Assembly: GCA_012838915.1 (NCBI GenBank)
Contig: DUOI01000145.1
Coordinates: forward strand, 1 to 43,080
Length of the DNA: 43,080 nt
Direction of reading: 5' to 3'
From: Clostridiales bacterium
Lineage (GTDB): Bacteria > Bacillota > Clostridia > Caldicoprobacterales > DTU083
Each line of letters begins with the position of its first letter. The stretch's first letter is position 1. Both the position numbers and the translations under genes were made by a program. A model generated the notes under the pieces. The model was given only the letters and a program-made list of their open reading frames with translations, made no database searches and was not told the origin of the DNA. Shown here piece by piece: positions 8,002 through 16,001 of this stretch.

Positions 8002-8298
8002 ATGTGTAAATACAACTTTGAATGTAAACTCTGTGGTTATCGTATTGATGTAAACGCCGTATATGAAAATATGCAGGATGTCGTTTTGAATATTTCATCT
8101 GACTGCCCTAATTTGAATCCTGTTACAAAGACACCCATTACCTTGGATGCCATGTATGAGCTGATGGTCCCCAAAGAAAAATCCGGTTTCATGAAATTGC
8201 TGAAAGATAATCATCACCATGCTGAAGGCTGCACAGTATACGAGGATGTGATGGATGCAATCGGCTTAAGCTTGGGTCGCTATTTTGAAATTGCATGA
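8002..8298 (+). CDS. Unrecognised 98-residue Cys/His-rich protein
   Basis: I do not recognise this family with certainty. It is a small soluble protein with an N-terminal CKLCGY motif, two further cysteines (SDCPNLN and AEGCTVY) and a histidine cluster NHHHAEGC, a pattern that could bind a metal or an iron-sulfur group. ATG at 8002 is chosen because TTGGAGG lies about eight bases upstream; the longer frame from 7936 would start upstream of the likely promoter. It stands alone, has its own promoter and ends just before a rho-independent terminator, so it is probably a monocistronic gene. Confidence 0.75.
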   Translation: MCKYNFECKLCGYRIDVNAVYENMQDVVLNISSDCPNLNPVTKTPITLDAMYELMVPKEKSGFMKLLKDNHHHAEGCTVYEDVMDAIGLSLGRYFEIA

Positions 8299-8330
8299 TT
8301 TGAATAAAGGTTCATCCCAAAAAGAATGAG

Positions 8331-8352
8331 CCGGCTTACAGCCGGTTTTTTG
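8331..8352 (+). terminator. Rho-independent terminator of the orphan gene
   Basis: A short GC stem CCGGC (8331-8335) and GCCGG (8341-8345) with a five-base loop is followed by seven bases of which six are T (8346-8352). It lies 32 bases after the orphan gene stop and directly before the convergent bofA stop. Confidence 0.75.
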
Positions 8353-8365
8353 TTTGAAGAGTTTT

Positions 8366-8641
8366 TTAAAGAATGATGAACTGGAGCAGAAGAATCAAGA
8401 GTAATCCGGGAATCCCCAAAAACCCTACTGTAAGGGCAGTAACGGGATTAATAGCTACTGTAACTCCTATCAGTCCTCCGGCCAAATTAAGAAGCCACAA
8501 TGCAATGCCTCCCAAAATTGCATTTATAAAAAATCGCAAAATTAGTTTCAAAGGCACCAACAGCAGCCATCCGATTAGATATAAGAGTACCAGGCCCAGG
8601 GCATAGGCAAGTATAATATCAAGAGAAATGTCCAAACCCAT
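8366..8641 (-). CDS. bofA: Pro-sigma-K processing inhibitor BofA family protein
   Basis: This 91-residue membrane protein has the hydrophobic segments and the C-terminal INPVTALTVGFLGIPGLLLI stretch typical of BofA, which in Bacillus holds the SpoIVFB protease inactive in the forespore outer membrane until engulfment signalling. ATG at 8641 has AAGGTG about seven bases upstream. It follows yaaL by 85 bases in the same direction, the normal order recR-yaaL-bofA, but here recR is 20 kb away. It supports a spore-forming host. Confidence 0.9.
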   Translation of the reverse strand: MGLDISLDIILAYALGLVLLYLIGWLLLVPLKLILRFFINAILGGIALWLLNLAGGLIGVTVAINPVTALTVGFLGIPGLLLILLLQFIIL

Positions 8642-8726
8642 CCAACCACACCTTCATATTATATTTAAGAGCAGATTGGCGTGTATCTTAACTATCCCTA
8701 TTAATACATATGCAGGATTTGTCCCT

Positions 8727-9008
8727 TTATGACTGGGCGGCTTCCTTATTTTCAAAGAGCACCCGTTTGTTCTCCAGCCCTTCCTTCTTAGCCAGATTCA
8801 ACAGATACATATACTTTCTTCTGGCTGTTTCCAATTTATAAATTGCATAATCAACCAATTCCGGTTCACTTACATTTTCAAAATAGGTTTGTGCAGCTTG
8901 CCATTCCTGCCGTGCGGCATGAACGGAATCCACCAATTTCTGCTTGTCTTCCGTATGTTCTTCCTCTGTTTTTTTACCACCAAAGAAAGCCAGCAGATAA
9001 TTTTTCAT
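8727..9008 (-). CDS. yaaL: YaaL family protein (DUF2508)
   Basis: This small, charged, mostly helical protein of 93 residues belongs to the DUF2508/YaaL family, whose gene normally lies between recR and bofA in Bacillus and Clostridia. The pattern LVDSVHAARQEWQAAQTYFEN followed by PELVDYAIYKLEAARRKY-like helices is typical. ATG at 9008 is preferred over GTG at 9017 because GGGAG lies at the right distance for the ATG. Its function is not known. It is cut off from recR by the 20-kb block upstream and must use another promoter, possibly TTTACG-18-TAATAT at about 9033-9062. Confidence 0.88.
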   Translation of the reverse strand: MKNYLLAFFGGKKTEEEHTEDKQKLVDSVHAARQEWQAAQTYFENVSEPELVDYAIYKLETARRKYMYLLNLAKKEGLENKRVLFENKEAAQS

Positions 9009-9126
9009 TTCTTTCACTCCCGCTGTAAGAAAATTATCTATATTATTACCATATTATTCTTGCCGTAAACTCGTTATACACAAGGAGTGAAAAATGGCCT
9101 GTCTTATAGAAAAATAAATAAAAGTG

Positions 9127-9155
9127 TTGACAAATATAGAATATTTCTGTACTAT
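9127..9155 (+). promoter_or_regulatory. Sigma-A promoter of the gntR-ABC operon
   Basis: A perfect -35 TTGACA (9127-9132) and a 17-base spacer lead to the -10 TACTAT (9150-9155). The -10 is embedded in the left arm of the operator described separately. Confidence 0.8.
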
Positions 9156-9182
9156 TGTATTAGTTACTTAATACAATAGTAC
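9149..9182. promoter_or_regulatory. GntR (YtrA-type) operator: 14-bp perfect inverted repeat
   Basis: GTACTATTGTATTA (9149-9162) and its exact reverse complement TAATACAATAGTAC (9169-9182) flank a six-base centre. The element spans the -10 and the transcription start and ends two bases before the ribosome binding site, so a bound repressor would block initiation. Autorepression is usual for YtrA-type regulators. Confidence 0.8.
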
Positions 9183-9196
9183 AAGGAAGTGATGCA

Positions 9197-9568
9197 ATGG
9201 CATGGGAACTGAAAACAGATCGTCCCATCTATGCCCAGTTGATTGAACAGCTGGAGCTTCGCATTTGCTCCGGTATCTATCCCCCCGGAGCCAGAATGCC
9301 CTCTGTTCGGGATCTTGCTCAGGAAGCATCGGTCAACCCCAATACCATGCAAAGGGCATTAGCCAGCCTGGAGGAAGACGGACTGCTCTACTCCCATCGT
9401 ACCAGCGGTAGGTTTGTGACGAAGGATGTCGAAATGATTCGTAAAACCAGAAATAAATTGGCTCAGGAACAGGTGCATGAATTCTTGAAAAAGATGGGGG
9501 AGCTGGGCTTTGAATACAGTGAAATTCTGTCCATTATTACTGATTTAGCAGAGGAGTTGATAAAATGA
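9197..9568 (+). CDS. GntR family regulator, YtrA subfamily
   Basis: This 123-residue regulator has an N-terminal GntR winged helix (PIYAQLIEQLELRICSGIYPPG, then MPSVRDLAQEASVNPNTMQRAL) and a short C-terminal helical dimer region, as in YtrA, with no large effector domain. ATG at 9197 has AAGGAAGTG upstream. Its stop overlaps the start of the ABC ATPase gene by four bases, so the two are translationally coupled. YtrA-type proteins repress the ABC transporter operon that they head, often with induction by cell-envelope stress. Confidence 0.93.
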   Translation: MAWELKTDRPIYAQLIEQLELRICSGIYPPGARMPSVRDLAQEASVNPNTMQRALASLEEDGLLYSHRTSGRFVTKDVEMIRKTRNKLAQEQVHEFLKKMGELGFEYSEILSIITDLAEELIK

Positions 9569-10263
9569 ATAATTTGTTGGAATGCAGAAATCTGTCCAAA
9601 TACTTTGGCCCTGTCAGGGCACTTGATAATATCTCCCTCAGCATCGGCCGAGGTCGTATTGTAGGTCTGTTGGGACCCAATGCCAGCGGCAAGAGTACAT
9701 TTATGAAAATCTGCAATGATTTGTTAACCCCAACCAAGGGTGAAATTAGAATTGCAGGTTTCAGTCCCGGTGTGGAAAGCAAGAAGATTGTATCCTATCT
9801 GCCTGAGAGAAACTATCTTAATGATTGGATGAAGGTATCGGACATTATCGCATTTTTCCATGACTTCTATACAGATTTCAATAAGGATAAAGCCTATGAT
9901 ATGCTGAAAAAGCTGAATATCCATGCAGGGGACCGATTAAAGACCATGTCCAAGGGAACAAAGGAAAAGGTACAATTGATTCTGGTTATGAGCCGGGATG
10001 CACAGCTTTATTTGTTGGATGAACCTATCGGCGGTGTTGATCCTGCGGCCAGAGATTATATTCTGGATACCATTATTGGAAATTACAATGAAAATGCAAC
10101 TGTAATTATTTCTACCCACCTGATATCCGATATAGAGAAAGTACTGGATGACATCATCTTTCTCAAAGAAGGGCAGATATTATTGCATAAAACCGTGGAT
10201 GAAATTCGTGAAGAAACCGGAAAATCCGTTGATTCACTGTTCAGGGAGGTATTCAAATGTTAG
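9565..10263 (+). CDS. ABC transporter ATP-binding protein
   Basis: This 232-residue ABC ATPase has Walker A GPNASGKST (near residue 36), Walker B LYLLDEPIGGVDP and the switch His in STHLISD. The signature motif is degenerate (MSKGTKEKVQ in place of LSGGQ), which is common in the YtrB/EcsA-like exporters of GntR-controlled operons. It overlaps gntR by four bases and the permease gene by seven, so the three form one tightly coupled operon. The exported substrate is unknown; related systems act in antibiotic or envelope-stress defence. Confidence 0.93.
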   Translation: MNNLLECRNLSKYFGPVRALDNISLSIGRGRIVGLLGPNASGKSTFMKICNDLLTPTKGEIRIAGFSPGVESKKIVSYLPERNYLNDWMKVSDIIAFFHDFYTDFNKDKAYDMLKKLNIHAGDRLKTMSKGTKEKVQLILVMSRDAQLYLLDEPIGGVDPAARDYILDTIIGNYNENATVIISTHLISDIEKVLDDIIFLKEGQILLHKTVDEIREETGKSVDSLFREVFKC

Positions 10264-11045
10264 CAAGGCTAATGAAATATGAAATTAAATCTGCTGCCCG
10301 ACTTTTTGTTCCCCTGTATGCCGTTCTGCTGATCTTTGCCCTTCTCAACCGCTTTTTAAATCCTTTCGAGGTATTGGAAGCAGCAGAAAACTTCAGTATA
10401 CAAATCTTTATAAGGAGCTTGAGCATAGGTGCATACTTCTTTCTTATCATAGCAGTGTTTGTTGTAACATTGGTAATAATTATACAAAGGTTTTATAAAA
10501 ACCTCCTAGGAGACGAAGGCTACCTGATGTTTACACTGCCTGTTAAGCCATGGCAGCATATTACCAGTAAATTGCTGACAGCCATTATATGGTGTGTTTT
10601 AAGTGCAATTGTTATAGTTGGTTCCTTCTTTATATTATTCGAATCAGGACATATTGAATTACTGACCTTTATGAAGGATTCCATAAAACATACCTTCGGA
10701 ACAACCGGGTTTGTTGTGCTTCCCCTGCTAATTATTGCCCAGCTGACATCAGGAATTATGATGATGTATAACGCCATGAGCCTGGGGCAGTTATTCCGGA
10801 AAAATAGGTTGCTGGCTTCCTTTGGCATGTACTGCCTATTATATTCTATTCAACAAGTAATTTATGTAATATGTCTGCTGCTTCTTGCAGATACCTCCTT
10901 TTTCTCGCTGATCCGTACAGGTGCCCCTACTCCAAAGGATATAAATTTGTTTTTAGGGTCGATAGCTATCGGCGGAGTAATCTTAGCAGCTGCACATTTC
11001 GTTGTAGTTAACCGTGTATTGAATAGAAAATTGAATCTTGAATAA
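10257..11045 (+). CDS. ABC transporter permease
   Basis: This 262-residue integral membrane protein has about six hydrophobic segments, starting with a helix at residues 15-30 (LFVPLYAVLLIFALL) and followed by a short helix-rich LLGDEGYLMFTLPVKPW segment typical of ABC-2-like permeases in GntR-linked operons. The last segment is near residues 230-250. It overlaps the ATPase gene by seven bases and would form the membrane pore of that exporter. The substrate cannot be inferred. Confidence 0.85.
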   Translation: MLARLMKYEIKSAARLFVPLYAVLLIFALLNRFLNPFEVLEAAENFSIQIFIRSLSIGAYFFLIIAVFVVTLVIIIQRFYKNLLGDEGYLMFTLPVKPWQHITSKLLTAIIWCVLSAIVIVGSFFILFESGHIELLTFMKDSIKHTFGTTGFVVLPLLIIAQLTSGIMMMYNAMSLGQLFRKNRLLASFGMYCLLYSIQQVIYVICLLLLADTSFFSLIRTGAPTPKDINLFLGSIAIGGVILAAAHFVVVNRVLNRKLNLE

Positions 11046-11085
11046 CTTTTAACAACCGGAATATTAAAACCTATAGCCAGGAAGA

Positions 11086-11116
11086 AGGGGATGAATGCAC
11101 ATGCATCATCTCCTCT
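11086..11116 (+). terminator. Possible terminator after the gntR-ABC operon
   Basis: AGGGGATGA-ATGCA pairs with TGCAT-CATCTCCT, with one bulge and a very short loop, followed by a weak T-rich TCTTTACTT. It lies 40 bases after the permease stop. The T-run is poor, so confidence is limited. Confidence 0.45.
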
Positions 11117-11174
11117 TTACTTATTACCGATAGTCTGAACTGCATATCCTTTTGCGTCAATACAGCAGTAAACT

Positions 11175-12032
11175 TCACTCCGGCGGTTTTCCCGCCTTCA
11201 AAGTCACCACTACAATCTCCGGCCTGTTAAATATTCTTACCGGAATTATGCTGTTTCCAAGGCCCCTGCTGACAAACATTGTGGAATTATTCTTAGTATG
11301 ACTGCCGCTTGTGTATTCAGGGAACAGCCCCTGGTCAGGAGCAACGACCCCTCCTATGAAGGGAATGCGAAATTGTCCTCCATGGGCATGCCCGGCAAAG
11401 ATTAAATCCATTTTGTTTTCAGCATAGAGGTCAAACAGCTCCGGCCTATGAGAAAGGAGAATCTTAAAACTATCATAATCAGACCATTTTCTTAATTGAT
11501 CTTCCATGGCAGACGTATTTGTACCTTCGAAATAATGAGAAGTAAAAAAATCGGGATCGCTCAAGCCTAATAGGAGAATGGAGCTGTCCCCGCACGGGAG
11601 CTCGCTCTCTGTATTATCCAGAACAGAAACACCTGCTTGTTCCAGGTTTTCTCTGATTAAATCAAACTTGCCTGACCAGGCTTCATGGTTTCCTGATACA
11701 TAATATACCGGAGCTATTTCAAGGGCACCTTCGATAAACTCCATTGCAATATCCAAACTGTAATTTCGCCTGTCTATCAGGTCTCCTGTAATGACAATGA
11801 GATCCGGAGAGGTGGACGCCAGCTTATTGAGCAGTATAGATTGTTTGCTGCCAAACCTTCTATTATGCAAATCTGATATATGGGCGATTGTAAATTCATT
11901 GAACTCTTCCTGGATTTCTGGGTTATAAAATTCCAAACTTGTAATTGTTATGCTGTTGTTTTGCCAGATGACAAAAGCAAGCATTACTAATAAAACAATT
12001 AATATAGTAATTCTTTTTCTTCTGATTTTCAT
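11175..12032 (-). CDS. Membrane-anchored calcineurin-like metallophosphoesterase (YkuE-like)
   Basis: This 285-residue protein has an N-terminal transmembrane anchor (residues 8-23) and a calcineurin-type phosphoesterase domain. The metal-binding motifs are all present: D54-x-H56, GDLID with D84, GNHE at 114-117, SHRPE and HAHGGQ with H215 and H217. Family members such as Bacillus YkuE hydrolyse phosphodiesters or act on lipid head groups outside the membrane. The catalytic domain should face outward. It is convergent with the ABC operon and is separated from the next gene by about 90 bases, so it is probably transcribed alone. Confidence 0.9.
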   Translation of the reverse strand: MKIRRKRITILIVLLVMLAFVIWQNNSITITSLEFYNPEIQEEFNEFTIAHISDLHNRRFGSKQSILLNKLASTSPDLIVITGDLIDRRNYSLDIAMEFIEGALEIAPVYYVSGNHEAWSGKFDLIRENLEQAGVSVLDNTESELPCGDSSILLLGLSDPDFFTSHYFEGTNTSAMEDQLRKWSDYDSFKILLSHRPELFDLYAENKMDLIFAGHAHGGQFRIPFIGGVVAPDQGLFPEYTSGSHTKNNSTMFVSRGLGNSIIPVRIFNRPEIVVVTLKAGKPPE

Positions 12033-12126
12033 ATGATTACCTCAATGTAAAGTCATCTTAAAGCTAGTACTATTCATTTAGTGACGCTAAAATATTATTG
12101 TGTGTCAGGGTAATAAATCTGTTCAC

Positions 12127-12849
12127 TTATAACCCTTTAATTACTTCTTCATCCAATATTTTCTTCCACTTTTTCCAGTCAGGCATTAATGATGTTAAGA
12201 ATGTATAGAATTCGTTATCGTGATATTTAAATTTGAAATGTATCAGCTCATGAAGAACAACGTAATCTATACAATGTTTTGGTGTTTTGATAAGCTCTGA
12301 GTTTAATACTATAAGCCCGGCATCCCTATGGCAGGACCCCCATCTGGACTTCATTTCCCTGATTTTTATCTCCGGTTTCGGGATATTATATTTTCTGACT
12401 GTTTCATATATCCTGTCCAAAGATTTATTAAAGTGAAAAACTGCCCTTTCATTTAACCATTGCTTATAAAGTTTTTCCTTCCCCTTTATATCATCCGGAT
12501 CTTTAACATACAAATATATGAATCCCCTGAAATATTTAACGGTTTCTGTTCCTGCTTTTCTCACCTTCAGGCGGTATTGTCTGCCAAGATACCTAAATGA
12601 TTCACCACTTACGTATTCCCTTTTTATTTTTCTATTAGGTTGAAATTCCTTGAAATACTTTAGATTCTTGCAAATCCATGCGCCCTTTTGTTTAACAAAG
12701 TCTTCGATAACTTCTAACGGTACATTTTTATTTGCTGAAACCCAGATACTCATATCCGGCCTTATACGCAGATTAATGTTTTTTACATTTTTTCTTTTCA
12801 ATTCAAAAGTTATCTGTTTTTCCCCATAGATTACTGTATGTTTTGCCAT
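12127..12849 (-). CDS. YgjP-like metallopeptidase (DUF45/M48-type)
   Basis: This 240-residue protein has the YgjP/DUF45 zinc-peptidase signature: an MKSRWGSC segment followed by HELIHFKFKYHDNEF near residues 200-215, with HExxH and a downstream His as zinc ligands. The gene follows hsdR by 11 bases and is the last of the type I restriction operon; such genes are frequently appended to type I systems. The second of two tandem ATG codons (12849) lies at a better distance from AGGTGAT than the first (12852). Whether it processes a restriction subunit or is only co-inherited is not known. Confidence 0.9.
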   Translation of the reverse strand: MAKHTVIYGEKQITFELKRKNVKNINLRIRPDMSIWVSANKNVPLEVIEDFVKQKGAWICKNLKYFKEFQPNRKIKREYVSGESFRYLGRQYRLKVRKAGTETVKYFRGFIYLYVKDPDDIKGKEKLYKQWLNERAVFHFNKSLDRIYETVRKYNIPKPEIKIREMKSRWGSCHRDAGLIVLNSELIKTPKHCIDYVVLHELIHFKFKYHDNEFYTFLTSLMPDWKKWKKILDEEVIKGL

Positions 12850-12860
12850 CATATCACCTG

Positions 12861-15800
12861 TTAATATCTTTTCAGAGCTACAGCTCTTACTTCCTTCAGT
12901 ATCCTGTCGATTAGATCAATACCAATATGTATGTTATTGGTTTCAGCAAAATCAAACAGTAAATCTTCAACTTCCTGGTCTATCCTGTTATGAACATCCG
13001 TGTTTTCATACCAATCTACCTTGGTATATTTTGATACAATCTCCTCAATGAGTATGGACAACTCAGCCAACTGCTCCCTGCTTATTTTTTTCATGTTATT
13101 CTCCGTCTGATATTCTGCACCTGTCTCCTCATTAAGCACATCAGCAGTTACCCCATAAAAGGCCTGTGCATCAGGCTGGTTCTTAATACTGTCAGGATAC
13201 TCTATGCCCGAATCGCCTTTTTGATAATCTTCCTTAATTTCATTCATCCTGTCAAAGTATTCTTTTTCACTGATTCTTTTATCCTTATATGCCTGCAGGG
13301 CTTCTTCAATTCTTTCTGAAAACTTCTTATAGTACAGAGGATTTTCATCCCATCTTGTGTTTATACTTCTTGTCATCCTTGTCCTGATGGCATCGGCCCT
13401 TGCCCTGGGCGAACCCAGCCGACCGAGCTCGTCCTCAAACCCCTTCTTATCCAGTATATCCACAGGGTTGGTTATTCTTATCACATCTTCAGCTGCAATA
13501 TAGTTATCCATAAGCTTCTGCATTTTCGATTCATATTCCTTATGGTCAATGGTATCTGAATATATTATCTTTACGCTTCTTCTCAATTCCTGATAAAACC
13601 TGAAATCTCTCTTGTACTTGTTTATTTCCTCCGGGCTCAGGGAATTGTAAACTCTTTCGGATTCAAGAGCCAGCTTCAGATGCCTGCCGAAATTGCTGAG
13701 TGTTTCGTAGAACTTCTTTCTCAATTCCTCATCTTCCAGCAGTATTTCGTATTCCCTTGTATCCGCTTTGTTTTGTACCGGAATAAATAAATTGATTAAA
13801 TCAGTATAATACTGCCTCAGTGAACCCACAATGCTGATAATATCATACAATGCACCCTTCAAATCTTTAGGATCAAAATTCTCAAGGCCTGCACCCGAGT
13901 ACATCTCCATGGCTTCGTCCAATTTTTCAAGTAGTCCCCTGTAATCTATAATCAGCCCGTAGTCTTTTCCTTCATAAAGCCTGTTTACCCTGGCTATTGC
14001 CTGCAGCAAGGTGTGCTCCTTCATCGGTTTATCTATATACATAACGGTAGCCCTGGGAGCATCAAAGCCGGTTAACAGCTTGTCCACGACTATCAGTAAA
14101 TCCAATTCATCACCGTTAACAAACTCATCCTTTATTGCCTCTTCGTAGCTTTCCTCTTCACCGTACCTTTCCATCATCCTGTCCCAGAATTTTCTTACCA
14201 TATCCCGGGATTCTTCATCCACTTCATCAAAACCCTCTCTTTGGTCCGGTGGAGATATGACAACAGCTGCATTTAAGTCTCCTGCTTCTTCAAAATGTTT
14301 TAAATACCTTATTGCTTCCCTTTTGCTGTTGGTGGCCAGCATCGCTTTAAACTGCGAACCTTCGGTTTTGTAATTCTCCACGAAATGTCTGTTAATATCA
14401 TAGGCTATAAAAGCAAGCCTTTGATCTGATGATGCTATTCTTTCAAATTGACTCCATTTTTTCATAACTTCTTCTTTTTGCTTTTTATTCAAGTCCTTTG
14501 TTATCATTTCAAGCCTTTTATCGATGGCTTTCCTGTTAACAGACTGCTCAACCATCTTTCCTTCATACAAAAGAGGAACTATCGTTTTGTCTTTGACTCC
14601 ATCTGCTATGGTATAGGCGTGAATAAGCTCACCAAATTTTATCATTGTGTTTTTTTCCTTTTTCATAAGGGGAGTGCCTGTAAATCCCAAATAGCAGGCA
14701 TTTGGAAATATCTGCTTCATTTTTATATGGAGCTCTCCATATTGAGTGCGGTGGGATTCATCCACCAAAACAAATACCTCTTTGGATAAAACCGGTTTTT
14801 GTCGTTTTGCAGCAGTGTCAAATTTGTGTACAAGGGTGGTTACTATATCAGCCTTGTTATCATTAATAAGATCAACAAGATGCTTTCCGGATGTAGCTCT
14901 GCTGGCTTTCAGCCTGGTATGATTGAATGTTTGATTAATCTGTTTATCAAGATTTATCCTGTCGGTTACTACAATAACCTTTGGGTTGAATTCCCTAAGC
15001 TCTGATAAAATATACTTGGAGAACATTACCATTGTAAGGGATTTCCCGCTGCCCTGAGTATGCCAAATTACTCCTGATTTTCTGTTTCCGTTTTCATCCC
15101 TTTCAGCTACCACCCGGGCAATTTCCTTAACTGCAAAGAACTGCTGATATCTGGCTATTTTCTTCACGTTTTTATCGAATAATACAAAGTATCTTATTAT
15201 TTCCAATAACCTTTCAGGATGAAACAGGGATATTATGTTTTTATCCTGATTGGTGGGCAGCCTGTCAAATATAGTTTTACTTAAGTTAGCCTGAAGCCAG
15301 TCTTCATATTCTTCTTTCCATACAGCCCAAAACCTTCTGGGAGTATAACAGGTTGCATATTTAGTCTCATTCTTGTTGGCAGCCATTAATATTTGACTAT
15401 ATTTGAATAAATGTGGAGCGTAATTTTTCCCCTGGTTCCGAATCATCTGCTCTATACCCTGCCTGACATGTATGGAAGCCCTTTTGCATTCAATAACTCC
15501 AAAGGGAATGCCGTTTACAAACAGTACAATATCAGGCCTTACATTGCCTTCCCCGTCTTCCCTTTGCACCGTAAACTCTTCTGTTACGTGAAAGACATTA
15601 TTGTATACATTATCCCAGTCAATATATCTTAAAGAAAAAGACTTCCTGGAGCCATCAGGCAGGCTTTCTTCATAGCTTCTGCCAAGCATCAGGGTATCAT
15701 ATATTTTTTCATTTGTCCTAACCAGCCCGTCAGTCAAAGGTTCATCCAGGTCTTTAATGGCTTGTTCAATGTTTTTTACACTGAATTTATAAGTCTGTCC

Positions 15801-15989
15801 TTTGTATTCATATCCATTCAGGTCAATAAGTTTTTCCTTTAAAATATCAGTAAGAAGTACATTATACAGATTCCCTCTCATTCTTTCCGCTTCATCCGGG
15901 GGAATGTGTATATAACCCAGGTTTTTTAATACTTCTATTGCAGGTTTTTGGCTGATATTTTCTTCGTCAATAAGATATGCTCCTGACAC
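12861..15989 (-). CDS. hsdR: Type I restriction enzyme R subunit
   Basis: This 1042-residue HsdR is the translocase and nuclease subunit. The N-terminal nuclease core is seen as PDIVLFVNGIPFGVIECK (ECK near residue 165). The SF2 motor follows, with Walker A TQGSGKS near 310, the DEAD-type box VDESH near 407 and FTGTP near 434. The C-terminal helical region would bind the methylase. The length is full. The start is GTG at 15989 with a long GGGGGGTGA ribosome binding site. It lies 12 bases after hsdS in a single operon. All key motifs look intact, so the enzyme should be active. Confidence 0.96.
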   Translation of the reverse strand: MSGAYLIDEENISQKPAIEVLKNLGYIHIPPDEAERMRGNLYNVLLTDILKEKLIDLNGYEYKGQTYKFSVKNIEQAIKDLDEPLTDGLVRTNEKIYDTLMLGRSYEESLPDGSRKSFSLRYIDWDNVYNNVFHVTEEFTVQREDGEGNVRPDIVLFVNGIPFGVIECKRASIHVRQGIEQMIRNQGKNYAPHLFKYSQILMAANKNETKYATCYTPRRFWAVWKEEYEDWLQANLSKTIFDRLPTNQDKNIISLFHPERLLEIIRYFVLFDKNVKKIARYQQFFAVKEIARVVAERDENGNRKSGVIWHTQGSGKSLTMVMFSKYILSELREFNPKVIVVTDRINLDKQINQTFNHTRLKASRATSGKHLVDLINDNKADIVTTLVHKFDTAAKRQKPVLSKEVFVLVDESHRTQYGELHIKMKQIFPNACYLGFTGTPLMKKEKNTMIKFGELIHAYTIADGVKDKTIVPLLYEGKMVEQSVNRKAIDKRLEMITKDLNKKQKEEVMKKWSQFERIASSDQRLAFIAYDINRHFVENYKTEGSQFKAMLATNSKREAIRYLKHFEEAGDLNAAVVISPPDQREGFDEVDEESRDMVRKFWDRMMERYGEEESYEEAIKDEFVNGDELDLLIVVDKLLTGFDAPRATVMYIDKPMKEHTLLQAIARVNRLYEGKDYGLIIDYRGLLEKLDEAMEMYSGAGLENFDPKDLKGALYDIISIVGSLRQYYTDLINLFIPVQNKADTREYEILLEDEELRKKFYETLSNFGRHLKLALESERVYNSLSPEEINKYKRDFRFYQELRRSVKIIYSDTIDHKEYESKMQKLMDNYIAAEDVIRITNPVDILDKKGFEDELGRLGSPRARADAIRTRMTRSINTRWDENPLYYKKFSERIEEALQAYKDKRISEKEYFDRMNEIKEDYQKGDSGIEYPDSIKNQPDAQAFYGVTADVLNEETGAEYQTENNMKKISREQLAELSILIEEIVSKYTKVDWYENTDVHNRIDQEVEDLLFDFAETNNIHIGIDLIDRILKEVRAVALKRY

Positions 15990-16001
15990 TGTTTCACCCC
16001 C

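Noticed and set aside
12061-12071. AAGCTAGTACT shared with 24850-24860 as attachment-site repeats around a mobile block
   Set aside because: It is only 11 bases, lies in two different promoter regions, and no integrase is present; chance or similar operators are more likely.
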